A DNA stretch of 14,875 bases from Thermofilaceae archaeon (GCA_027017025.1 JALURH010000063.1:1-14875), one strand, 5' to 3'. Numbered from the stretch's first letter, positions 8,411 through 13,542 are shown. The notes: a model not told the origin generated them from the letters alone. Translations and numbers: made by a program.

Positions 8411-8626
8411 TTAAACATTAGAATCTATCTGTGTTCAAATAATTAGAATATCCTTGGCAACAATTGCATGTGTTTTTGCTCAAAAAGACTCTGAGTAAAG
8501 AAATTACCGCAGGTTTAATATTAATAATAGCAACATGCTCGGAGGTCATGTACGAAACAGTAGTTAATCACCTATGAAATTTGGATAAAACACTTAGTAG
8601 ATGAAGAGAATAAGTTTTTGTGGCAC

Positions 8627-9034
8627 CTATACTCTTCTTCCTCTCCTCCCTCCAGGCTTCCTGATCGTATCAGTAGGCAGTGGCGTTACATCTTCTATCC
8701 TATCCACCATTAATCCAGCACGAACTAAGGCCCTTATTGCTGGTCCTGCACCCGGTCCGGGAGTCTTTGGTCCATAACCACCTGGTGCTTTTACCTTCAC
8801 ATGAACAACTCTGATACCTTTATCTAAAGCTATTCTTGCTGCCCTCATAGCAGCTTGCATAGCTGCCCACGGAGAAGGTTTATCTCTATCTGCCTTAGCT
8901 ATCATACCTCCAGATACTTTGGCAATAGTTTCAGCACCAGAAAGATCGGTGATATGTATTATAGTGTTATTATAGCTTGCATATATCCAGGCTATTCCTA
9001 CATCTCCCCTCCTTTTTCTCTTAACCTCAGACAT
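8627..9034 (-). CDS. rps11: 30S ribosomal protein uS11
   Basis: uS11 binds the 16S rRNA platform near the 690 and 790 loops in the small subunit. The 135-residue protein carries the family pattern throughout: GIAWIYASYNNTIIHITDLSG at the N-terminus, GGMIAKADRDKPSPWAAMQAA in the middle, VHVKVKAPGGYGPKTPGPGAG near 98-118, and the basic C-terminal tail RKPGGRRGRRV. It is the last gene of the rps13-rps4-rps11 run, 25 bases after rps4. In many archaea the RNA polymerase subunit D gene (rpoD/rpo3) follows; here it does not, and an intergenic gap is found instead. The ATG at 9034 is the natural start. Confidence 0.98.
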   Translation of the reverse strand: MSEVKRKRRGDVGIAWIYASYNNTIIHITDLSGAETIAKVSGGMIAKADRDKPSPWAAMQAAMRAARIALDKGIRVVHVKVKAPGGYGPKTPGPGAGPAIRALVRAGLMVDRIEDVTPLPTDTIRKPGGRRGRRV

Positions 9035-9059
9035 AATATCATCACCTACATTCTAGGAT

Positions 9060-9575
9060 TTATTGTTGACTAGTCTCAATGACTTTCTTTGCGTATGGAG
9101 ACAAGGGGTAAAAACCTATTAGTGCTTCCTCCTCCCTAGATACAAGATAACCTGGGCTTCTAATCCTACGTCCATTTATAGCTATGTGTCCATGTGCTAC
9201 AAGCTGTCTTGCATGATAAATACTGGAGGCTAGTCCCCTCCTATACACGATTGTCTGAAGCCTTCTCTCAAGGATATCTTCTACAGTCAGTCTTAATACG
9301 TCATCAAGAGAGCTATCTTCGCTAGGTAAAAGACCCATATGATAAAGCTTCTTTATTAAAGATTTTTCACGGGTCATTCTTTCTTCCTCAGATAGAGCTA
9401 GCATTGCCCTAGCTTTGGACCTAATTTCTCTTAGAAGAGTCCTAGCTATCCATAGCTCCCTCTTATTCCTGAGACCATAGCTCCCTACAAGCTCTAGTTC
9501 TCTCAATAATTGATCTTTGCGCCAAGGATGAGTTGGGCCACGCCATTTCTTACGTGGTTTTCTTGGATCACCCAT
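9060..9575 (-). CDS. rps4: 30S ribosomal protein uS4
   Basis: uS4 is a primary 16S rRNA binder that nucleates the 5' domain of the small subunit. The 171-residue protein is of the short archaeal/eukaryotic type. It starts MGDPRKPRKKWRGPTHPW, has the helical region LRNKRELWIARTLLREIRSKAR at about 36-57, and carries an S4 RNA-binding domain at about 104-165 (ERRLQTIVYRRGLASSIYHARQLVAHGHIAINGRRI in parts). It sits between rps13 (11 bases) and rps11 (25 bases) in one transcript. Confidence 0.98.
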   Translation of the reverse strand: MGDPRKPRKKWRGPTHPWRKDQLLRELELVGSYGLRNKRELWIARTLLREIRSKARAMLALSEEERMTREKSLIKKLYHMGLLPSEDSSLDDVLRLTVEDILERRLQTIVYRRGLASSIYHARQLVAHGHIAINGRRIRSPGYLVSREEEALIGFYPLSPYAKKVIETSQQ

Positions 9576-9586
9576 AACCTAACCAC

Positions 9587-10036
9587 CTACCTCCTTCTCC
9601 TAGTTACACCAATAGTAATCCCCGTTCTACCTGTGGTCCTCGTTCTCTGACCTCTAACCTTTAAGCCATACATATGTCTTACACCCTTCCACGACCTTAT
9701 CTTCTTCATAAACTCTATATCTCCCCTAACCGCTAAGACAAGCTCTGAAGTAACTAAGTGCCTATCAACACCTAGAAATGGGTCTTTACGCCTATTAAGC
9801 ATCCATGGAGGGAAACCGAGTTTATCTATGGATCTTATTGTTTCATCAAGTTTCTCGATATCATCTTCACTTAAAGATCCGAGGAGTCTATGTGGATCAT
9901 AGCCTAGTTTCCTACATAAGGCGTAGGCTAGGTTCACACCTATACCTTTAATCCTAGCTAGAGCATATACTAGAGCTTTGTCCCCCGGCAGGTCCACGCC
10001 AGCTATACGTACAATATACTGGAACTCCTCACTCAT
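9587..10036 (-). CDS. rps13: 30S ribosomal protein uS13
   Basis: uS13 sits on the head of the small subunit and contacts the P-site tRNA and uL5. From the ATG at 10036 the protein has 149 residues. It shows IVRIAGVDLPGDKALVYALARIKGIG with the helix-hairpin-helix-like segment, then RHMYGLKVRGQRTRTTGRTG and the basic tail ending VTRRRR. An in-frame GTG at 10060 would add eight residues (MFIWAGYI), but the TATA box itself covers that position and the ATG lies 27 bases from its centre. A leaderless mRNA starting at the ATG is therefore the better reading. This is the first gene of the ribosomal operon. Confidence 0.97.
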   Translation of the reverse strand: MSEEFQYIVRIAGVDLPGDKALVYALARIKGIGVNLAYALCRKLGYDPHRLLGSLSEDDIEKLDETIRSIDKLGFPPWMLNRRKDPFLGVDRHLVTSELVLAVRGDIEFMKKIRSWKGVRHMYGLKVRGQRTRTTGRTGITIGVTRRRR

Positions 10037-10059
10037 AATATACCCTGCCCAAATAAACA

Positions 10060-10066
10060 CTTTATA
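10060..10066 (-). promoter_or_regulatory. TATA box of the rps13-rps4-rps11 operon
   Basis: The minus strand reads CACTATAAAGTG, with TATAAAG centred at about 10063. That is 27 bases upstream of the rps13 ATG at 10036, the spacing expected when transcription starts at or next to the start codon. The surrounding 12 bases form a palindrome, CACTTTATAGTG. The site is divergent from the tRNA promoter about 40 bases away. Confidence 0.65.
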
Positions 10067-10102
10067 GTGATAAAGTTTTTCGTTAAAACCTCCTCAGATA
10101 TC

Positions 10103-10111
10103 TTTTAAATA
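10103..10111 (+). promoter_or_regulatory. TATA box of the tRNA-Ser gene
   Basis: TTTTAAATA is centred about 29 bases before the first tRNA base (10136) and would start transcription near 10133. It is the strongest TATA-like element on the plus strand in this divergent intergenic region. Confidence 0.6.
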
Positions 10112-10135
10112 CATCTAACCAGAAATAAAGACAGA

Positions 10136-10253
10136 GCCGGGGTGGCCGAGTGGACCAAGGCGTCGGACTTGAGATCTATTCTGGGGAAAGCCTGGCTGGA
10201 TATCCGATACCCCGTTAAGGGGTGCCCGGGTTCAAATCCCGGCCCCGGCGCCA
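10136..10253 (+). tRNA. tRNA-Ser (anticodon UGA), with intron and encoded CCA
   Basis: This class II tRNA reads UCA codons. The acceptor stem GCCGGGG (10136-10142) pairs perfectly with CCCCGGC (10243-10249). The discriminator is G (10250), and CCA is encoded (10251-10253). The D arm is GCC/GGC with the loop GAGTGGACCAA. The anticodon stem TCGGA (10163-10167) pairs with TCCGA (10203-10207), and the loop is CTTGAG plus A, with anticodon TGA at 10170-10172. A long variable arm has a 5-bp stem ACCCC/GGGGT (10209-10223). The T arm is CCGGG-TTCAAAT-CCCGG (10226-10242). The long variable arm and G73 fit serine. A 28-base insertion after position 37 is an intron. A T-rich stretch (ATTTTTA) follows the CCA and may end transcription. 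Confidence 0.95.
10174..10201 (+). other. Intron of tRNA-Ser(UGA), canonical 37/38 position
   Basis: The 28 bases between anticodon-loop position 37 (G10173) and position 38 (A10202) must be removed to form a 7-base loop. The exact boundaries can slide by up to two bases because AT occurs at both junctions, without changing the product. AUCU at the 5' end can pair with GGAU at the 3' end of the intron. I could not draw a perfect bulge-helix-bulge, so a relaxed form is likely. Splicing would use the archaeal tRNA endonuclease and RtcB ligase. Confidence 0.85.
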
Positions 10254-10269
10254 TTTTTACGGGTTTTGC

Positions 10270-10424
10270 TTGTTTTTTGTAAAAAATTGGTGTTATTGGT
10301 TTGGGGTTATGTTTGATGGATGTGATAAAGAATGTGGATGAATAGTGGTTGTATAAAGATTTTTTGGGTGTTCTGTTAGTTATGGGGGTAGCAGTGTTTT
10401 AGTAGTGTTTGTAGTTTTGTTTTT
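10270..10424 (+). other. Intergenic tract almost devoid of C on the plus strand
   Basis: Bases 10270-10372 (103 in a row) contain no C on the plus strand, and only two C (10373 and 10392) occur up to 10424. The tract is made of G, T and A, with runs such as TTTTTT (10273-10278) facing AAAAAA (10281-10286). It follows directly on the tRNA gene. I see no plus-strand gene in it; on the minus strand it is A/C-rich. The first T-run may serve as a tRNA terminator. Confidence 0.7.
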
Positions 10425-10510
10425 CTCTTTGTTTCTCTAAACCCTATTTCTTCTGCGAACTTCTTGAGTGTGGTTTTCGGCTTGCTGACTGTAAAAGCGT
10501 GCCATTCCGC
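10376..10510 (-). pseudogene. Possible gene remnant: 44-codon open frame without a start
   Basis: On the minus strand a frame is open from just after a TAG (10511-10513) to the TAA at 10376-10378. It reads AEWHAFTVSKPKTTLKKFAE and then continues with basic helical sequence to HCYPHN. The composition is protein-like, but there is no ATG, GTG or TTG start in a sensible place. In a neighbouring frame an ATG at 10524 opens MSPSRRNG and runs to a TAG, with a TATA-like AATATAG about 26 bases upstream. A frameshift could join the two. I do not recognise the product. This may be the 3' end of a decayed small gene divergent from the pseudogene at 10571. Confidence 0.22.
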
Positions 10511-10564
10511 CTAGAAGGTGACATAACTTCAAATATAATGTGCCATTCTATATTGAAAGGTGAC
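10499..10564. repeat. Two imperfect 24-25 bp repeats, possible operator
   Basis: Copy 1 (10499-10522) and copy 2 (10540-10564) share the ends GTGCCATTC and GAAGGTGAC or GAAAGGTGAC, with unrelated middles of 6 and 6 bases. The two ends are themselves weakly inverted (6 of 9 matches), so each copy is a loose palindrome. They start 41 bases apart, about four helical turns, and flank a TATA-like AAATATAAT (10531-10539). The second copy supplies the GGTGA ribosome-binding site of the pseudogene at 10571. Confidence 0.5.
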
Positions 10565-10570
10565 TAGGAT

Positions 10571-11101
10571 ATACTTAGAGAGCTTCACGGCAGCATTGAT
10601 CAGGAACTGGGCGGCAGCCTGCTCAGGGTTAGGGATGTGAAGAATTTGCATCCCAGAGCCAAGGAGTACTTGTATAGATTGAGCAAGAACGGAGAGATTA
10701 GACACGTGGACTGGGGCTGGTACTTTATACCAGAGGAGTACGAAGACCCTTGGGATTTCTTGGCTAAGGATAAGAGATTCAATGTTGTTATCAAGCAGAC
10801 CACCGCTAGCGAGTGATCCTTCATAGACGCCTTTGCGATCTTATACTTCAGGAGAGACGAGATAGACTTCAAGAAGTTGAGGCGGATAGCTAGGTGGAGA
10901 CGCATATCTAAGACCAATACGAGGGTATGGACAGCAGTAAAGTACGGCTGTAGCTTGTTAAACGAGAAGTTGGGGAAGCGGGTCTTCAGGGTCAGATCCA
11001 CCGACTTGAGGCGTGACGATGTTAGGGAGTTAATAGAGAAGGCTGTCGAAAAACGGTTGAACTTGCCTAAATCGTTTCTCGAATCTTCTCTAAGACTCTA
11101 A
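10571..11101 (+). pseudogene. Decayed winged-helix-like protein gene (start ATA, internal TGA)
   Basis: A frame of 176 codons plus TAA is interrupted by one TGA at codon 82 (10814-10816). GGTGA (10557-10561, or 10558-10562 with the next base) stands about 8 nt before an ATA at 10571, exactly where the start codon should be, so an ATG has probably become ATA. The TGA lies in the sequence TTASE-stop-SFIDAFAI and is most simply a former TGG. Both changes are G to A. The N-terminal part, HPRAKEYLYRLSKNGEIR followed by HVDWGWYFIPEEY, resembles the recognition helix and wing of a winged-helix domain such as those in AbiEi-type antitoxins. The C-terminal half is basic and helical (RRIARWRRISKTNTR, EKAVEKRLNLPKSF). 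Its end overlaps the convergent nucleotidyltransferase gene by 35 bases. The family is not recognised with certainty. Confidence 0.65.
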
Positions 11102-11768
11102 GTGCTCTTTCAATTTCCCCTGTAACGTCTTGGCGTATGGTGAACACGCTTTTAAGCGAGTCCACAAGCCTTGAGTCACTGAGCATCTCCATCATATGGT
11201 CTATCTGGGTTTTGAGCTTCTCTGGGTCCCCTCTCTTCAGATGCCTAACTATCTTATTAACGCCGGCTTCCTTCATCAGCATAACCACGTCTCTTAAATC
11301 TGCCCTCCTCCCCGAGTGTATCTTTAAGGCTATGAGGAGTTCTCTCTCCGGGACCCTGCATCTGGCCGAAAGCTCTATGCCAGCTACCTCAGCCTCGATT
11401 GAATACCTCTTTATGTACTCGTAGCTCCATGCAGCCCCTGTAGCCCTGCAGACCAAGCTTCCGACCAGCAGATCCACCGTAACTGGCAAGCCATCTACTC
11501 GTTTAACATAGCCAACGAATCTGCCTCCGTAAACCTCGTCGAAGCCAGCCCTCTCAACGTGCCTGCTGAAACCCCTTTCCTCCAAGATCTTAGTGAAAGC
11601 TTCTAAATCCCTCTCATCTATGACTACGTCGAGATCAACCGAGAACCTGTGCCTTCCAAGGCCGCTTACAGCATAACCACCGACCACGACGAATTCCAGG
11701 CCGGCGTCAGTGAAGCTTCTTATAACCCTTAGGATCTCGTTCTCCCTCTTGATGAAGAGCGCAGCCAT
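11067..11768 (-). CDS. AbiEii-like nucleotidyltransferase, probable toxin
   Basis: This is a 233-residue protein of the DNA polymerase beta-like nucleotidyltransferase superfamily. Residues 27-50 read FVVVGGYAVSGLGRHR then FSVDLDVVI, giving the Gly-Gly helix and the metal-binding Asp 45/Asp 47. A third Asp follows at 99 (VTVDLLVG). KIHSGRRADLRD (149-160) matches the conserved Lys/Arg/Asp motif of the AbiEii and related families. In type IV-like AbiE systems this protein is the toxin; mycobacterial MenT relatives add nucleotides to tRNA 3' ends. The winged-helix gene lies 9 bases upstream on the same strand, as expected for its antitoxin. The G+C content is visibly higher than that of the repair operon. 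The ATG at 11768 is used; its ribosome-binding site (GGTAA) is weak, fitting coupling to the upstream gene. Substrate and toxicity are inferred. Confidence 0.8.
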   Translation of the reverse strand: MAALFIKRENEILRVIRSFTDAGLEFVVVGGYAVSGLGRHRFSVDLDVVIDERDLEAFTKILEERGFSRHVERAGFDEVYGGRFVGYVKRVDGLPVTVDLLVGSLVCRATGAAWSYEYIKRYSIEAEVAGIELSARCRVPERELLIALKIHSGRRADLRDVVMLMKEAGVNKIVRHLKRGDPEKLKTQIDHMMEMLSDSRLVDSLKSVFTIRQDVTGEIERALRVLEKIRETI

Positions 11769-11777
11769 AGCTTACCA

Positions 11778-12404
11778 CTAAAGGTTTGTCTCATTCTCTC
11801 TATACTTGGCGCCCAACCCCAAGCTGTACATCTCATCCAACATCTCCAAGGCAGGCTCATAGGAGTATATGTTCCTCCTGCAGAACTCGACAGTCTCATC
11901 TAACGGTATGACTTTAAAGCCTTCAACCTCATTGGCTCTAAACTTATCCTCGGGGTACAAGACATAGAATGTTCCAAACAGGGTCCTCCTGACCGGCTCG
12001 CCATTCACGTGGAACCTCTTACCCCTGGACTCGAAGAACCTCTCCCATTCACTCAACTCCTCTTTTCTCACTTTCAAGTGGATAGGGTAGAAGGCAAAGA
12101 AGCGATCGATGTTATAGCCGCCCTTAGTCCAGATGAATACGGCGTCCGGACCCGTGAAGACATAATCCATCCCAGCCTCTCTGACTAACTCATATGCGTC
12201 TCTAACGTTAAACTTCACCTCTAAGTACCTCCTTGGGGAGTTAACCCTGTACCTGCCCCAACCAACCTTCTCTAACAAGCCCTTCTTCGCCATGTCGTAT
12301 AAGACCTTGTTGGGGCTGGGGCTGGGGAAGGTGGACCTAAACTCGGCTACCGTGAACTCCCTCTTCCAGCTCCACAATATAACCCACAAGTCGTAGTATG
12401 CCAT
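11778..12404 (-). CDS. AbiEi-like winged-helix protein, probable antitoxin
   Basis: From the ATG at 12404 the protein has 208 residues (a TTG one codon earlier is possible). Residues 1 to about 60 form a winged-helix DNA-binding domain: YDLWVILWSWKREFTVAEF, then SPNKVLYDMAKKGLLEKVGW and the wing GRYRVNSP. Residues about 60-205 form a mixed alpha/beta domain (YVFTGPDAVFIWTKGG, TFYVLYPEDKFRANEVEGF), similar in layout to AbiEi C-terminal domains. In AbiE pairs this protein neutralises the nucleotidyltransferase and represses its own operon. It is the first gene of the pair, with a TATA box about 28 bases before the ATG, so the mRNA is probably leaderless. Family assignment rests on architecture and on the partner gene, not on strong sequence motifs. 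Confidence 0.72.
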   Translation of the reverse strand: MAYYDLWVILWSWKREFTVAEFRSTFPSPSPNKVLYDMAKKGLLEKVGWGRYRVNSPRRYLEVKFNVRDAYELVREAGMDYVFTGPDAVFIWTKGGYNIDRFFAFYPIHLKVRKEELSEWERFFESRGKRFHVNGEPVRRTLFGTFYVLYPEDKFRANEVEGFKVIPLDETVEFCRRNIYSYEPALEMLDEMYSLGLGAKYRENETNL

Positions 12405-12409
12405 CAAAA

Positions 12410-12426
12410 ATTACCATAGCAGTAAT
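12410..12426. promoter_or_regulatory. Inverted repeat between TATA box and AbiEi-like start, possible operator
   Basis: ATTAC (12410-12414) and GTAAT (12422-12426) form a perfect 5-bp inverted repeat with a 7-base spacer. It lies exactly between the TATA box and the start codon, where a bound repressor would block transcription. AbiEi proteins are known to autorepress by binding inverted repeats, so this is a natural candidate site. Confidence 0.4.
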
Positions 12427-12436
12427 AATTTAAATA
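12427..12436 (-). promoter_or_regulatory. TATA box of the AbiE-like operon
   Basis: The minus strand reads TATTTAAATT, centred near 12431, about 27 bases before the ATG at 12404. That spacing predicts transcription starting at the ATG. The hexamer CTATCA occurs twice just upstream (12447-12452 and 12458-12463) and may belong to the same control region. Confidence 0.6.
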
Positions 12437-12529
12437 CTTATCAGCACTATCAGAACGCTATCAAATGCTTCCACTTAATACTAGAGTTAATAATCTGAGT
12501 GCCTTCGTCTTCTAGGGGGTTCAGGAATA

Positions 12530-12942
12530 CCTATCGATAAAGCAGTTTACTGAAGAGCTGTATATATTGGCGGTACAGAGGAGAACCGTAGTGCTGGAGT
12601 GATAGGGAAAGGATAACTACCTCAGGGATTTCGGGTACTAGGATGCCGATGGACAGACATGAAATGCGTTTTATTGTGAGAACCAGGATATACCACGCTT
12701 GTAGTGCAAAGGGACAGGAATTATCCTCTGCAGAGGGCGTCCCTACACGATACCCTAACCCATTTTTGCTCCGACTACCTGAAAGGCTATACGGTATTTG
12801 GCATCGATCTGGTAGTGTTCCGGGCATCGTGGAAGTCTTCATCTGGTCGTTCTTCAGCAGAGAAAGATACGGCATATGCGGAAACACGCCAAGATGTGGG
12901 GAATGTCCTTTTAAAGACGCGTGTCTATATAACAATCACTAA
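12530..12942 (+). pseudogene. Decayed coding stretch ending in an endonuclease-III-like iron-sulphur motif
   Basis: Protein-like segments occur in all three plus frames, broken by many stops. One is VQEYLSIKQFTEELYILAVQ (from about 12520), a second is DYLKGYTVFGIDLVVFRASW (from about 12767), and the last, in the frame ending at 12942, is SRERYGICGNTPRCGECPFK followed by DACLYNNH and TAA. The cysteines at 12877-12924 are spaced C-x5-C-x2-C-x5-C with Pro-Arg before the second and Pro after the third. This closely resembles the 4Fe-4S loop at the C-terminus of HhH-GPD DNA glycosylases (usually C-x6-C-x2-C-x5-C, PRCGxC type). An open frame of 99 codons from ATG 12643 contains this tail, but its upstream part does not look like a glycosylase. 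I read the stretch as a frameshifted relic. Confidence 0.35.
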
Positions 12943-13112
12943 TACATCCTCATTGCTATAAACCTCTTATCTCTGGTGAATCCTATTTAATTTGAGAGTT
13001 CAAGCGGGGATGAGAAGCTAGCTCCCAGCGCCATATTTTTATGGGTAGTTTGTTACCTTAGGTTGCATGAGGTTTCTTTGTCTAGGTATCTATAGTTATG
13101 GATGGTGGGAAT
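12943..13112. other. Intergenic region at the right border of the island
   Basis: This AT-rich gap precedes the archease gene. It holds a small hairpin, GGGA (13007-13010) with TCCC (13023-13026), and directly after it the tRNA-end-like repeat described separately. TATTTTTATG (13035-13043) could serve as a TATA box for archease with a leader of about 50 bases. I see no gene in it. Confidence 0.5.
13024..13045 (+). repeat. Imperfect copy of the tRNA-Ser 3' end and its flank (att-like)
   Basis: CCCAGCGCCATATTTTTATGGG here aligns with CCCGGCGCCATTTTTACGGG at 10244-10263, the last bases of the tRNA-Ser gene plus its flank. GCGCCAT is identical; two substitutions and two one-base gaps separate the rest. 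A partial copy of a tRNA 3' end at the far side of a foreign-looking block is the usual scar of tRNA-targeted integration. The match is short, so chance is not excluded. Confidence 0.35.
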
Positions 13113-13541
13113 ATGAGTGGAGGATTTGAATTGCTGTCACATACGGCTGATGTACTTGTTAGGGCATGGGGGGATACCTTAGAGGAGGCATTTAGTTATG
13201 CTGCTATGGGGATGTTTGAGGTTATGACAGATATATCCAAAGTGGAGCCAGTACAGGAAAAGGAGCTGTCTGTTAAGGGGTTTGATCTCAAGAATCTCTT
13301 GTATAACTGGCTTGAGGAATTGATTATTTTATTTGATGTGGAACAGCTTCTTGTTTCCCAAGCTAAGGTCATAGAAATAGTTAAAGGTGAAGACCTCCTT
13401 CTTAGAGCTATTGTTAAGGGTGAAAAATATGATCCTAATAAGCACGAGTCAAAGGTTCTCGTGAAAGCAGCTACTTACCATATGATGGAGATAAAGAAGG
13501 AAAAAAATAGGTACGTCCTACAATTCGTAGTGGATATCTAA
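13113..13541 (+). CDS. Archease, RtcB ligase cofactor
   Basis: Archease promotes guanylylation and turnover of the RNA ligase RtcB, which joins tRNA exons after intron removal. The protein from ATG 13113 has 142 residues, the normal size. It carries HTADVLVRAWG near the N-terminus (His 10 and Asp 13 in the metal site), the helix TLEEAFSYAAMGMFEVMTD, LLYNWLEELIILFD in the middle, KAATYHMMEI near residue 120, and the C-terminal VVDI that completes the metal site. I prefer this ATG because GGTG ends 5 nt upstream; an ATG at 13098 would add five residues (MDGGN). The gene converges on the glycosidase-like gene with one base between them. An intron-containing tRNA in the same window is a substrate of the pathway it serves. 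Confidence 0.93.
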   Translation: MSGGFELLSHTADVLVRAWGDTLEEAFSYAAMGMFEVMTDISKVEPVQEKELSVKGFDLKNLLYNWLEELIILFDVEQLLVSQAKVIEIVKGEDLLLRAIVKGEKYDPNKHESKVLVKAATYHMMEIKKEKNRYVLQFVVDI

Positions 13542-13542
13542 C

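Larger units (their letters stand above)
8308..8626. other. Intergenic region between aldolase and rps11
   Basis: This 319-base gap separates the 3' end of rps11 from the 5' end of the aldolase gene. It contains the aldolase promoter and the candidate guide RNA described separately. The remainder, 8411-8626, is AT-rich. It contains GGAGGT at 8541-8546 and AATCACCT at 8567-8574, which could pair weakly, but I see no gene there. A classical oligo-T terminator for rps11 is not obvious. Confidence 0.6.

Noticed and set aside
8418..8549. Minus-strand 43-codon frame starting MTSEHVAIINIKP in the gap after rps11
   Set aside because: No ribosome-binding site at a usable distance, no recognisable motif and no resemblance to the start of RNA polymerase subunit D.
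8541..8574. Full Shine-Dalgarno GGAGGT before an ATG at 8548
   Set aside because: The spacing is only one base and the frame ends after eight codons.
10168..10174. tRNA read as Leu with anticodon GAG
   Set aside because: That would shift the anticodon stem by one base and break the TCGGA/TCCGA pairing; the G discriminator and stem pattern fit serine with UGA.
10499..10564. Start of a CRISPR array
   Set aside because: Only two copies, with divergent centres and a 17-base spacing, which is too short for a spacer; no cas gene is in the window.
10814..10816. TGA in the pseudogene read as selenocysteine
   Set aside because: There is no SECIS-like element, the start codon is also lost, and selenocysteine use is not expected in this archaeal group.
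10600..11001. Minus-strand 133-codon frame opposite the winged-helix pseudogene
   Set aside because: It is the mirror of the more protein-like plus-strand frame, lacks a ribosome-binding site and has a low-complexity hydrophobic composition.
12531..12935. Minus-strand 134-codon frame over the same relic
   Set aside because: Low-quality composition and no upstream signals; it mirrors the cysteine-motif frame.
12643..12942. An intact 99-residue protein from ATG 12643
   Set aside because: Only its last 35 or so residues look like a real protein; the upstream part is Ser/Arg/Pro-rich and protein-like segments continue in other frames, so a relic is more likely.
12990..13034. Right end of an IS200/IS605-type element, suggested by TTCAAGCGGGGATGAGAAGC followed by TCCC
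   Set aside because: Only a 4-bp hairpin is present and no tnpA or tnpB remnant is recognisable nearby.
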